Shown in pieces: positions 32,629 through 43,159 of a stretch of 64,000 nt of DNA. Below the pieces are notes generated by a model. It saw nothing but the letters and a program-made list of their open reading frames with translations, did no database searches and was not told the DNA's origin. Position 1 is the stretch's first letter; each line of letters opens with the position of its first letter. Made by a program: the position numbers and the translations under genes. Origin of the DNA: Bathynomus jamesi (lineage: Eukaryota > Arthropoda > Malacostraca > Isopoda > Cirolanidae); NCBI GenBank assembly GCA_023014485.1, contig JAJOZX010000196.1:1048001-1112000 (forward strand), in the 5' to 3' direction.

Positions 32629-32851
32629 CTTCAACCTTTACGGAAACGGAACCTCTCGCATCGGAACCGATCACGCAGTGATAGACTCCAGAATCTTCTT
32701 GGACTGCATTCAATACCTTGAGAACGTAAGTGGCTTGCTTAGCTCTTCCTTTCGAGTTAACAACCACTTCATCCGTTAACTCAGCGAGGTGAGTGCTGTA
32801 GCGAGGATCTTCCTCCTCGTTTAGATTTCTTCCGTCGAAGTAAAAGACGGC
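32629..32851 (-). CDS. immunoglobulin-gene exon: second half of Ig domain 5
   Basis: 223 nt, phase 0 to 1. Pyrimidine-rich acceptor GTTTTCCTCCCAG; donor G|GTACGT. It encodes AVFYFDGRNLNEEEDPRYSTH...VLNAVQEDSGVYHCVIGSDARGSVSVKVEG. D-S-G-V-Y-x-C is the F strand. The C-strand Trp is replaced by an aromatic Phe/Tyr. Confidence 0.88.
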
Positions 32852-33310
32852 CTGGGAGGAAAACATTAAGAAAGTCGTCTGTTCATCATATTCGCGGAAC
32901 GAAAGGTGAACGATACTCGTATATCGGAAGACAGAAATTGATATGAATATCCACCAGTTCCCTTCCATTCATTTGAATTGGAAAAACTCTTCAACTAATC
33001 AGTTATTGACAAGCGAAAGTTGAAACCATGGGAATGGATCTGCTAGTCCGACCATGTACCCATTTATATACTGTTAAATTGATAGAGGAAACTAAACTCA
33101 AGAACGAAATTCTAGAATCTAGAATCTCAGCGATGTAGGCGGGACTTGACCTTGGGACATTCGAATAAGTGAATTTTATTTACTAGCAATCGGTTGTAAA
33201 AATAAATTCTTTAATTTATTTGTTATTAATCTCCTTTATTTGAATCATCATGAAGGATGTTATAATTGAAAGAAAAACACTCAATAGTTAATGGTTCGCC
33301 TTTGCTTTAC

Positions 33311-33411
33311 CTCTTCATTCGTCGGCATATTTGTAATCGTGCAACTGACGAAGAACTCGCCACCTTCAATCGCCGGCGCAGCTGCAACTTCAATCACCTC
33401 TGGAGGGAGTT
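33311..33411 (-). CDS. immunoglobulin-gene exon: first half of Ig domain 5
   Basis: 101 nt, phase 1 to 0. Acceptor ATGGATCACAG, donor GAG|GTAAAG. It encodes LPPEVIEVAAAPAIEGGEFFVSCTITNMPTNEE. The first codon is completed by C from the previous exon. Confidence 0.85.
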
Positions 33412-33728
33412 CTGTGATCCATGTTAGAAATGTAAAGAATGAATTAATGTTCTTAAAATAAATTTAAAAGTCAATCTTAAACTTTTTGTAAAATTAAAAT
33501 CGACAACAAATGAAGGAAGATTACAGCTTCATCATCGCCATAGAATGTTAATGATTTCTTCAAACTTGTTATACGGAGTTAACATCAGCCGATGTTAGTA
33601 AATAAATAAAACAAAATGTAAAGCTAAAAGTATTTACAGATATGAAATTTGTTTAAGTTCTTTGGTATTGACTTTTCATTCGTCCTGAAATAAGATTTGT
33701 TTTGAAATACGCTTTGACAATTTAAATA

Positions 33729-33804
33729 CAGGATGTCCATAAATTATCTTTACGCATTCAATTGAAATTGAATTGAATTTCAAAGATAATTTATAGACAC
33801 CCTG
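33729..33804. mobile_element. 76-bp TA-flanked palindromic MITE
   Basis: CAGGATGTCCATAAATTATC and GATAATTTATAGACACCCTG are inverted, flanked by TA at 33,727-33,728 and 33,805-33,806. The ends resemble the DD41D element's CAGGGTGTCC start, so that transposase may move it. Confidence 0.75.
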
Positions 33805-33806
33805 TA

Positions 33807-34430
33807 TTACTAACCATCATAAGAAAAAATAGGGTAACATCTGTAAAACTATTTACACGCACTCATCATCCATTTATTACCCAAATCCTCCTTTTCTATA
33901 CTAAGTGGGAATGTGTACAGTGATGTTTCTACTGCAGAAAGAACTTTTCGAAAAAACACTAGAACTGAATTTCTACTGTTTATAATCGAATCCAGACTAA
34001 ATTCAAGGACTTGAACATAAAGTACGACAAAGCTACTTGTACTTGAAGGTCACTTGCGCGATAAGCCAAGGGATCCCACTACATCCACTAAGAGCGGCGT
34101 CATATTCAGCATCTAAATCTCTTCCTACTCACTCCACTGAGCTCCACCCTGAGCAGAGCGAGGTGGTGGGTTTATTTCATTAGATGCTAATACTGTATAA
34201 ATAAAAGTAACTGCCACATCCAAATTGAACTCGACATGAATTATGGATTAACGACTGAAACATCGGGAAGTATTTTCATTCTGTATCGTAGTGTACCTCA
34301 TTGAAGCACCACTGATTTTCTTCAAAAAACACGCCAAAGAATATGGTTTATAGAGGCGGGACTGCATTACAATCTCAAGCCACAAAACTTGATGTGATGA
34401 CTGTTGGAATGATTTATTTTTTAGGGGTTG
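33807..34430 (-). other. intron sequence, nothing recognised
   Basis: No coding sequence or repeat noted. Confidence 0.4.
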
Positions 34431-34633
34431 TTTAACCTACTTCGTAACAGCAAAGGTCAAGTGACGTAGGGAACCTACAGCTTTACTGGGGATCCGAATC
34501 ACGGGTTGCTACATCTTCCTCACGCAAAAAATGGTTATCCAACTATTACTGCCACTCAGACCAACCCATTGTCACTTAACTTCGCTAATCGATGGGAAGC
34601 GGTGTTGTGACACGGCCCAAGACGTAGCCCGTG
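34431..34633 (-). mobile_element. 5S-rRNA-derived SINE, copy 2
   Basis: Same order as copy 1 on the minus strand: GGGCTACGTCTTGGGCCGTG, then GAAGTTAAGTGACAATGGG and a diverged TTGGATAACC, then CAACCCGTGATTCGGATCCCC and GTAGGTTCCCTACGTC. More decayed than copy 1 in the 5S internal promoter. Confidence 0.75.
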
Positions 34634-35563
34634 GTGAATTGGATTATCTGTTTCTTTGCTTCAGCACAGGTTGAATAGAGTAAAAGTATTTTGTCCTCTT
34701 CATTGTTTTGTTTGTTAATCTGAATTAAATTTAAATGAAACCTACAAAATAAAGGGAAATCCGTTTTCGCCTTATTTTGTGGTTTTCATTTTATTGATAT
34801 TGAGGTTATTACATCTTTTTACTTCAGTTAGATTTAAAGACGGTTTATTTTGATAGGTATTTAGTGTTTATTTTTAGAGACGGAAGCAGTGATATTCTTT
34901 CTGTGGTAAATGTAGTAGGAAGCGTTGATCAGGTCTGGTTTCAGAGCACTGGGTGTTGTTAATATGAGAACGTTCGGAAGTAAAAAACTTCTTAAGTAGG
35001 TTGCGTATTATATAATTCCTTTTAAATATCAGCCTAGTAGTACAATAGGCCTTGACCATCAGCCAAATGACTTCCTCTGTTTAATAAATAAATAAATGGA
35101 TAATCCTTTAAAATGAATGGCGTAGAATAGACTATGTATCATATTATAGTAACATTGTGTGAAAGAACTCTAAAGCTATTTTCATTATACCTTTTCCTAC
35201 TTTCCTATAAATCTTCCTTCATGACTATTTCTGTCAACAGTGACTGTCGAAAGAAAAAAGCCTCTTCTATACCATCATTACTTATATTACACGTCCCTAA
35301 AAAATCGAAATTTTATACTTTTTGAATTTTTACACGTTCTTATAGAAAATTAATCCGCAATCTGATACTGTCTTTTACATATAAAAAAGAATAGAATTAC
35401 TTGAGGTAGTTCAGTGAATTTAATGAATTTCACTAAAAACGAAAAAATAAAATCTCCATTCCTAGATCCTAAAACGTGGTGCGGATTTAGTTAAAATCCA
35501 TCAGAAAAAAGTTACTCTGTTTCCTTTTTTCTCTCTTTCTTAGCTTCCCTCTTTCTTGACCTA
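34634..35563 (-). other. intron sequence, nothing recognised
   Basis: No supported feature. Confidence 0.4.
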
Positions 35564-35654
35564 CAGGGTGTCCCATAATCCCCAATCGGACTTTGTTTGA
35601 CTTTTTTGTATTTTCGCTTTAATTATAACCGATTGGGATTTATAGGCCACCCTG
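35564..35654. mobile_element. 91-bp TA-flanked MITE
   Basis: CAGGGTGTCCCATAATCCC and GGGATTTATAGGCCACCCTG form inverted ends; CCAATCGG and CCGATTGG are also inverted. TA at 35,562-35,563 and 35,655-35,656. Ends match the DD41D element's first 12 bp. Confidence 0.75.
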
Positions 35655-35875
35655 TAGAGTAGATGTTCGAGTCTCTGTTAGCCTTTAACGTCTGAAGTTT
35701 TGTAACACTACCACACGTAAAATCCATTTTTATTTTATTAAGTTCTTTTTTTCAGTTAAGTGATGTACCATACCGTCTTCCTGGGGTTAAAAATTTAAGA
35801 ATGGCAAAAGGGGTGTTTGTCATTTTTCTTCACCACGAAGAATGGTTTCTATAAAATATCAAGATTAAAACTTAC

Positions 35876-36119
35876 GTTTCACAGTAACGAGAACTGAGTC
35901 AGACGCTTCTGTGCCTGCGTGACATTCGTAAAACCCTTGATCATCTAAAGTTACATCAGAGATGACCAAAGCGTAAGTGTAAATCTTTTGTTTGATTGTG
36001 TACTTTCTTCCTCCTTTCCCTTCTCTTTCTTCTGTCTTTTCGTCTTTTGAAATAAGATGAGTTTCGTATTTCCCGTCTCCATCTTGTCCTAACGCTCGTA
36101 AACCATATATGAATTCAAC
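35876..36119 (-). CDS. immunoglobulin-gene exon: second half of Ig domain 4
   Basis: 244 nt, phase 0 to 1. Acceptor TTTCATTTATCAG, donor C|GTAAGT. It encodes VEFIYGLRALGQDGDGKYETH...YALVISDVTLDDQGFYECHAGTEASDSVLVTVK. A Lys/Glu-rich insert (KDEKTEEREGKGGRK) lies between strands. D-Q-G-F-Y-x-C marks the second Cys. Confidence 0.88.
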
Positions 36120-36552
36120 CTGATAAATGAAATTTTAATTATTCACTAAATTGTACTACTCAGAACAGAAATACTTCAGCGCCATCTTTTTCATTTAAAT
36201 TTGACTGACGTAGTGGGATCGTAGATCTTCATATGAATCGTACACTGCAAACTAATCAAGATATGAAAGCTACATAAACGTTTGTACATATCCCATAAGG
36301 ATAAACAGAGTTTCCTTCTTCAACAATGAAATGAAAAGGGCACAAAAAATTGTTTTAATCAGAGAATGGATGCCTCCAAAGCTTTATTATACAAGCTCAT
36401 TAAATACCAGAAAAAACAACCAAATTTAGGGCTGTTACATTAATTAACTGACCCTTCATTAGTCATGGAACAACTCTAGTTATTCCATGACTGATGAAGA
36501 ATTTCATTCCCCACAAATGTCATACTAGAAATAAACGAGAAACGAGGCTTAC
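36120..36552 (-). other. intron sequence, nothing recognised
   Basis: Contains a local inverted repeat (CAGTCATGGAAC / GTTATTCCATGACTG region near 36,460-36,500); no gene. Confidence 0.4.
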
Positions 36553-36647
36553 CGGTCCCTCCCAGTTACTAACAGAACATGTTATCTTCAGATCTTCTCC
36601 CTCCATCACTTCATCAGCCGTCATTTCCAAAACTAATGTTGCAGCAT
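36553..36647 (-). CDS. immunoglobulin-gene exon: first half of Ig domain 4
   Basis: 95 nt, phase 1 to 0. Acceptor AATTCTGTAG, donor CCG|GTAAGC. It encodes DAATLVLEMTADEVMEGED-LKITCSVSNWEGP with the first Cys. Confidence 0.85.
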
Positions 36648-37106
36648 CTACAGAATTAGAACGAGATGATTAACTACATTTGTGAATGTTCACCAAGAGT
36701 GATGCTGCAGAAATTCTTCAACAAAGTCTGAAACACTGTTTACTCTATTTAGTTGGTACTATACCAATGTTTTAATGTTTAATGAACGCGTTTGCATACT
36801 TGATCACCTAATTTACACTGATAAACATCGTAAATAATCTAACTTATGTACAAATATTGCATTATAAAATTATTAACCGATTAACAGTATCCCTATTTTT
36901 ACTCTTTATAGATCAGAAAAACAAGGAAAAAATGTTTATATTAAATTTATTCCGGTTTTATTGAAAAAAAAAAAACGTTCAAGTTTCAACCTAAAAGTAT
37001 AAAATAGGTTAATTTGAATCTATGACGGATAGACGAGTACGGCAATGAAGGAAAAAATAAATGATATACAATATGTTAAGAAAAAAGTTCTAGAATTCTT
37101 ATCACC

Positions 37107-37117
37107 TGTATTGTGCA

Positions 37118-37148
<31 letters not shown>

Positions 37149-37175
37149 ATATATATTGCACAATACAGGTGATAT
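37107..37175. repeat. palindrome with TA core, next to a splice donor
   Basis: ATCACCTGTATTGTGCAA, then a (TA)n core, then TTGCACAATACAGGTGAT: perfect 18-bp arms. It starts about 22 bp inside the intron from the Ig donor at 37,198. The arms could fold into a hairpin in the pre-mRNA. Confidence 0.8.
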
Positions 37176-37198
37176 ATATATATATGGGGTCTCTTTAC

Positions 37199-37420
37199 CT
37201 GAGGTAGTAACTTCTGTTTCGACTACAACACTGACTTCATCGCTGTATACTCTGCATCGGTACTTTCCTGCGTGATAAGGCAATGTTTCCTCCATATTAA
37301 GCTCCTGACGTTCGCCAACCCTCTTGTCTCCTTCAACGAGGGGTTCCGTGTTCACCATGATTCCATCCACTTCTTCCTCGCCTTCCGTCTTAGCTTCCTC
37401 CACGATTTTCCACTGTCCAT
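37199..37420 (-). CDS. immunoglobulin-gene exon: second half of Ig domain 3
   Basis: 222 nt, phase 1 to 1 with acceptor CCGATTACAG and donor G|GTAAAG. It encodes NGQWKIVEEAKTEGEEEVDGI...LPYHAGKYRCRVYSDEVSVVVETEVTTSG. An alternative acceptor 8 nt in (GATGGACAG) would give phase 0, but phase 1 fits the preceding exon's GTATGC donor. This domain therefore departs from the phase 0 internal split of most others. Confidence 0.78.
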
Positions 37421-37831
37421 CTGTAATCGGCCCTTTCGTTTACGATGCCACGCACCTTTTATATTACAGAACTCCCCCTCCCGCCCCATTAACCAAACTT
37501 TCGATTATCCGAATTTCGTTCAATGGAACACATGCATTTGTGACTGCATTTTCGATAATTCTGATGAAGTAAATAGAGTGTTAGTTCAAAAATTAACATA
37601 CGATTTTCGCCCAATGTTCTGTCTTCCTAATGGACTAAATCTGTAACCTCCAAACTACGCAGATGAAGACTTTACATAATTGTCTTATGCTCTTACACCC
37701 AACAAGTTAGATAACCACAGAAAATCCCTTCGTTTACCGTCCAAAACAATAAACAATCTCATTGCAAAAAATGTCGTTAGTTAATCAAAGCATCGACACA
37801 ATGAGAGCGAACTTCAAAAAGAAATGCATAC
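37421..37831 (-). other. intron sequence, nothing recognised
   Basis: Open frames here are on the other strand and lack recognisable motifs. Confidence 0.4.
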
Positions 37832-37954
37832 TTATGTTTTTCTCCCAGAGAACGGTCGGAACCGGATATCCGGCAAAGGAACACGGAAGTGACAACTTCT
37901 CTCCTACAGGTACGTTGATACTCACAGGGGGAGATTCCTCCACGTAAGGAGGGA
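37832..37954 (-). CDS. immunoglobulin-gene exon: first half of Ig domain 3
   Basis: 123 nt, phase 1 to 1. Acceptor TTTTCTTTCAAAG, donor ATAA|GTATGC. It encodes VPPYVEESPPVSINVPVGEK-LSLPCSFAGYPVPTVLWEKNI, a textbook I-set start with Cys, G-x-P-x-P and Trp on one exon. Confidence 0.82.
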
Positions 37955-38172
37955 CTTTGAAAGAAAATTAATTGCGGATAAAACAATTCGAGAATTTTAC
38001 TTAAAGAAGCGATATTTGTGAGGATAATTGTATTTATTTGTTCCTTTATCATATTCACTTCATTAAACGATTTTTATTTTAATATTATCTAATGTAACTG
38101 CTAATTTTAGCATCTCAGTGAAGTCACTAAGACCAAATTCAGTTTAAAAGTAAAAACAAGCCATTAACTTAC

Positions 38173-38359
38173 CAATTTCTCTAACCACAGTTGTCGCTGA
38201 ACCGTAATGGGTGGTACATGTGTATGTACCAACGTGTTCTCTGGTGGGTATGGGTAAACTCAGGTCATGATGAGTCACATTATGGAAGTCTTCGCGAATG
38301 ATTTTCTCAGCCCACCAATCCCGTCTCAAAGGCTCTCCTTCGAAAAGCCACGTCACCTC
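38173..38359 (-). CDS. immunoglobulin-gene exon: second half of Ig domain 2
   Basis: 187 nt, phase 0 to 1. Acceptor TTTAATTCTAG, donor G|GTAAGT. It encodes EVTWLFEGEPLRRDWWAEKI...LSLPIPTREHVGTYTCTTHYGSATTVVREIG with C-strand Trp and Y-x-C. Confidence 0.87.
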
Positions 38360-39632
38360 CTAGAATTAAATCATTTCCTACTCGGTTCAAACCTCCGACT
38401 CGAAATACTGCCTTATTTCCATAACACTAATATCACATTTGGCTAATATGTAGTTTCGTGGGCACCAGACTTTTGACAAAGTCAGAAACCCTGCCCACTT
38501 CATATGTCGGGCCAACCATGGTGAATCTTATGTCCGTGCTAGGCGTACACTAGGTTAGATGGTCATTCTAATTTTCAACCAAACTTTAGATTACAAAATT
38601 CATGAATGGGCTGAAATTAGAAACCTATTTTGTATAACCTTGAAAAGGATTAGACTTTTTATATAGGTTTCATTTTTATAAAAAATCTTTGTCTTCATTT
38701 GTATTCTAAAGAAATATTTAAAAAAAAATTAATAACAAGTAATTCTGCAAAAATGAGTTTTTCCTGAAATTTATGTCGAGAGAAAATACATCGCAATAAT
38801 GAATCCATTTTTTTTATATTATATGTTCTCATATTCTGTGGGCTATTGTATGTTTCAATATCAAAGTATGCTAAGCGTGTCCTTTCCCTCAGATACTCTC
38901 AACTTGGTACTAATCTAAAGGGATGCGAGACACTCATACGTACGACAGTACTACTGTTATGGTTATTCTTGGTAATGTTTATGAGTTTGTTGTCTCACAG
39001 TCCATAACTCATGAAAATTACGGTGACCTTTAGCATTAAAAGTATCAAGAAGTTTTATATTTCCAGTCTTTTAATAAATATATAGCTTTTTTTAGTTTAT
39101 TTTTGCATTACTTAATTATGAAAACTTAATTTGATTTTAATTAAGTTATAAAGATCACAAGTAAAATATAATTAACTCTTTTCAGTTTTTAAAAAAAGGC
39201 TTAGATCACAAAATAAAAATTAAACTTTTAAGAAAAAGGAAATAATTTGCTGAAAAATAAGTTTTTCTTTTAGCAACAACTTTGTACAGTACTTCTGCAA
39301 CACATTCGGATATAACGAGGTCATGCAGGTCAAGCTGAGTTATATTTGACTTTGTAGTTTAAAATTACAGGCATATCAGCAGTTTGGTCTATACAGTCAA
39401 GCAACACTTTTTCCCGCAATTTTAGCAGGCAAAATAAAGTGAATCTTCAAATATTAAGATAAAGGTAAACGAAGTGGTTATGCAACGAGCCGTTTGGTTT
39501 TATACTGCCTCGAAATCGCTATAAATGAGAGCGGACAAACATTCAACTTTATGTACTCAAATACACTGCGAATACCAAACTATCGATAGCCCGAAATGGC
39601 TTCCTGTTTTCCAAATTTAATGTAATATGTGT
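38360..39632 (-). other. intron sequence without recognised element
   Basis: AT-rich 1.3 kb. No gene, SINE or MITE end recognised. Confidence 0.45.
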
Positions 39633-39642
39633 CATTTATATA

Positions 39643-39745
39643 GGGGTTCGGACAATTCGGTACCGGACAATTCGGTACTAGGACAATTCGGTACTAGGAC
39701 AATTTGGTACGAGGACAATTTGGTACTACCGAATTGTCCTAGCGC
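39643..39745. mobile_element. 103-bp foldback MITE with 10-bp target duplication
   Basis: CATTTATATA occurs at 39,633-39,642 and 39,746-39,755, exactly at the ends. The insert is built from direct copies of GGACAATTCGGTACTA (about five, some with TTTGG), ended by one inverted copy (TACCGAATTGTCCTAG). Same duplication length and same design as the foldback element at 13,025. Confidence 0.75.
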
Positions 39746-39787
39746 CATTTATATAAACCTTTGTTAGTACATTTAGTCGCACCATAC

Positions 39788-39885
39788 CTTATCGTCCTTC
39801 GCATACTGAGTGCTGCATGTAAGTCGTAAAACTTCTCCGACCATGAAGTCCCAACCCTTTACACTAATCACTCGTGGGAGACGTC
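39788..39885 (-). CDS. immunoglobulin-gene exon: first half of Ig domain 2
   Basis: 98 nt, phase 1 to 0. Acceptor TTTCACATACAG, donor AAG|GTATGG. It encodes GRLPRVISVKGWDFMVGEV-LRLTCSTQYAKDDK. The foldback MITE sits only 32 bp into the intron downstream of it. Confidence 0.85.
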
Positions 39886-40704
39886 CTGTATGTGAAACAA
39901 AATTGGGCATCATGATATTAAGCTAACAAATACCGACACCAAGACTGAACTCTAAATCACATTGTAGTTTGTTCATTCGTCTTTCATAGATACATCCAAT
40001 GGCGGAAAGAAGTTAACCGAAGAAACAGAATTTACGAAAATATACTAAAAATCTTAAAATTTACAAATAATTAATTATTGGTTTATAAATAGCCTTATGC
40101 TGCGCGTTCACTCCATTTTGCTTGGGTACCGAATACCCTGGCTTCCCTATACACGGTCCTTTCCACAAAAGTATATATAAATGAAAATGAGAATAACAAC
40201 ACCAATTCCCCATTCCCCCTCCCCGCATAGTTGATGGTACAAATGACTTAAACGAAAAAAAGAAGTTAAAATAAATATTTTCGGGCTCAGGTCAGCTCTA
40301 GATGAGCCGAGTATGCCTGGCTGGATCTTTGCACGAAACTCCTGCCCGATTGTCAAGTTGTACTGTATCGACCAAATAAAACTGCAAATATGCTTTAACC
40401 TTATAAATAAATAGACCCTTGCTTACATGTTCGTTTTAATTAATGAACAAAAATGACTAATGAACTCTATAGTCCCGTTATATTTCTTACTTCCCCCTCA
40501 CCCTCCGGCTCCAACACTCGCTAACCTTAATTTGCATTTCTGATGTACATTGTTAATATTTGATAATTTATGAATAATAAGCTTTTAAACTAGAAGAGTT
40601 TTGGGGTTTACCTTTCAGCATTAATGTACAAATATTTCATTTTTTTTACTCTTATAAACCAAGAGTGTGTAAACCTATTTAGTAAATGAGTGCACATTAC
40701 AAAC
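39886..40704 (-). other. intron sequence, nothing recognised
   Basis: No supported feature. Confidence 0.4.
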
Positions 40705-40897
40705 CTTCGATGTTGATCAGAACCCCTTTTGAATCTCCGGGGACGTAGCAAGCATAATGGCCATTGTCTTCTACAGAAAATTTTTCGATGAGAAGAGTCG
40801 ACTTCATGTTACCGTTCGGAAGCACTTCGTCAGTTTTTTCCAATTTTTCATCATCTTGATTCAAACCAAGATTTCCACCGTCTTTCAACCACAGAAT
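40705..40897 (-). CDS. immunoglobulin-gene exon: second half of Ig domain 1 (most 5' exon found)
   Basis: 193 nt, phase 0 to 1. Acceptor AATGCAACTCAG, donor G|GTTTGT. It encodes ILWLKDGGNLGLNQDDEKLEK...LLIEKFSVEDNGHYACYVPGDSKGVLINIEG. D-N-G-H-Y-x-C marks the F strand. The acceptor choice follows the pattern of the other domains; other AGs lie 30-50 nt upstream. No first half, signal peptide or start codon was found between here and 43 kb. Confidence 0.8.
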
Positions 40898-41083
40898 CTG
40901 AGTTGCATTATTTGGATAGGACTTTAATTTCATTTTTGGTCCTTCAAACATCATTTAATGCAATTTTTATATTTGTATTAGATCCAAATATATTTCTTTG
41001 CATCAACTAAACAGATACAAATACCATTAAATAAACTGGAGATCAAAAGTATTACGAATAACACAGTTTCATTGGTTGCTTGG

Positions 41084-41233
41084 TGGGGTTGTTTAACCTC
41101 CTTCGCAAAATCTAAGGTCATATGACAGACGGAACTTACAGCTTTACGTGGGACTCGAACCACGGGTCGCTACATAATCTGGACGCAGAGAACGGTACCC
41201 GATCCAACAATCATCAGACCCAGTGTCGTTTAG
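41084..41233 (-). mobile_element. 5S-rRNA-derived SINE, copy 3 (5'-truncated)
   Basis: Keeps the family body (GCGACCCGTGGTTCGAGTCCC, TAAGTTCCGTCTGTC, GAAGGAGGTTAAACAACCCC) and the 3' end of the 5S part. The head is lost. Confidence 0.7.
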
Positions 41234-41252
41234 TAGTATAGGGTCATATAGG

Positions 41253-41422
41253 CAAAGGTGGGCAGTTGCGCCGCAAGTTGCGGCGCAACATTTTTGGTTG
41301 CGCTTGCGCTTGCGGCGCAACTTTTTGAAAAGGGTTGCGCTTGCGCGTGCGGCGCAACTATTTCAGCAGAGTTGCGGTTGCGGCTGCGGCGCTACAAAAA
41401 TCGTTGCGCGTGCCCACCACTG
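41253..41422. mobile_element. GC-rich hAT MITE with exact 8-bp target duplication
   Basis: CATATAGG at 41,245-41,252 and 41,423-41,430. Ends CAAAGGTGGGCA and TGCCCACCACTG. The inside is made of TTGCGCTTGCGGCGCAAC-type repeats, very unlike the AT-rich neighbourhood. Confidence 0.85.
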
Positions 41423-41430
41423 CATATAGG

Positions 41431-43150
41431 GAGAGGAAAGAGGAAGTGTAGGGTTAATAGGGGATGGGAAAGTGACAGGTGCATTTGAGACGAGGGAAGC
41501 GGGGGTAATAGGGGATAGGGTTGATAAGATCTTATTCAGTTATCTTGTTTTGATTAAAAAAAAATAAAAAATAAAAATAAAAATGAATGAACAAAAATAA
41601 AAATAAAATACTAGTATATATATATATATATATATACATATTTGTTACGCGTAAAGAGGATAATTGCCTAATGTGTACATTAGGACTTTGCATTAGGTTA
41701 GGTTAGGCTAAGTTAGGCTAGGTATTTTTCTGAGTGTTTGACTATAAATGAAGAGTAATAAAAATACATGTCATTGGATGTTGCCGAGTGTTTCTTTGTA
41801 CCCGTTACCACCGGGTGCGACTGCGCCCACAAACCAAACTGGTTGACCAACATCTTATTAAGACGCATACTTAGGCATAATTTAAAAATGAGTGAGGAGT
41901 AAATAGAAACACATCTGCATACAATATCTTTTATAGTATAGTAAACTTACAAATAATGGTTAAAATAGTTACATTTTCATTGCTTTGTATAATACATTGT
42001 ATGTAATACACTATAATACAATATAATACATTGTATAATAAGTTATATTGCTTTGTATAATACATTTTTAGAAATAAGACACCACAGTTGTATACAATAT
42101 TTATTAGCATATCAAGACATTACTTTTTATTAGTATAGCAAACTCAAATAATGGTGGAAATATTTACATTCTCATTGCTTTATATAAGACACAATTCTTT
42201 TTAGAACTAATACTCTTTCATGTATGAGGTATTCTATACTCGATATACAGCGCATAAGATTATTTAAGATTATTTTTGTTCCCGCTTTAGAATTGGGCGT
42301 CATATTTTTGTGATTATTAATCTTTGAACATATAGATTCAAAAGCCTACTCCAGAACGAGGGCTGTTATTACAATATTATCAAGAAAGGTTAATGTATAC
42401 ACAACACGGTCTACGTGATCGTTTATTCTCTTCTCACCAGGTTTCTCAACTGAAAACTGTTCAGAGCTCATAGCGATGTATGAGGAAATCTAAATCGTAG
42501 CGACAGTTACAGCGTATATAAAGAAACAGTTCCTGCAGATGAAATGTGAAGGCGAGAAAAGGTTTGTAACGCTCTAAACCAGCGTCCCAAAGCGACTGGT
42601 ACTTCTCAGGGGAAGTGTCTTCTCAAAGCTACAATCCGTGCTCATCTTGTTCATCTCTACACTTCATAAAATCGTCAATTAAAAATGAATAGGCATGCTC
42701 AAGAATGGTATCAAAATAACGCATATCATTAACTTGCGCACTTAATAAGTTTCAAGATGAGGAAGGGGGCTATTTCAAATAGTCTATCAAGGACGAATCG
42801 GCAACGAGAAGGAACTAGGCTTTTATTAACATTGTTTTTACTGAATTTTTTTAGATTAATTTTCCACATCAGTTGTGTTTCAACGCAGGGTTTTCTGGAT
42901 AGCACGTCACGACGCCCCAAACTCAGATGTTAGTGTGAGGTGGACTGCTTATTTCAGTTTCGTGCAACTGACCTGGTGGTGAGTAATGTCTTAGGATCGT
43001 GGTGCCACCTGTTGGTGGTTCGGCGACTCGGGCGTGCTGGACCAAATGTGTAAGGATGCGCATGAACATGAAAATGTAGTTTCGGTCGAAAAATATATAT
43101 ACACAAAATTACTTAACATTAAATGATTCGATAGTAAATTAATTAACATT
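41431..43150. other. stretch without recognised gene
   Basis: Short TAGGTTAGGTTAGG run near 41,695, TA microsatellite at 41,615-41,636, and two ~100-bp related AT-rich blocks around 41,890-42,180. The first half of Ig domain 1 should lie here or farther right, but I could not find it. Confidence 0.45.
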
Positions 43151-43159
43151 GAGGGGGGG

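Noticed and set aside
35134..35325. Small plus-strand ORF with hydrophobic residues
   Set aside because: Lies in an Ig-gene intron, no motif, no conserved feature.
41690..41730. Interstitial telomere array
   Set aside because: Only about three pentamers of TTAGG type; too short to claim beyond chance.
42520..42660. First half of Ig domain 1
   Set aside because: Looked for a Cys-bearing phase 1-0 exon on the minus strand here and up to 43 kb; none with proper splice signals found.
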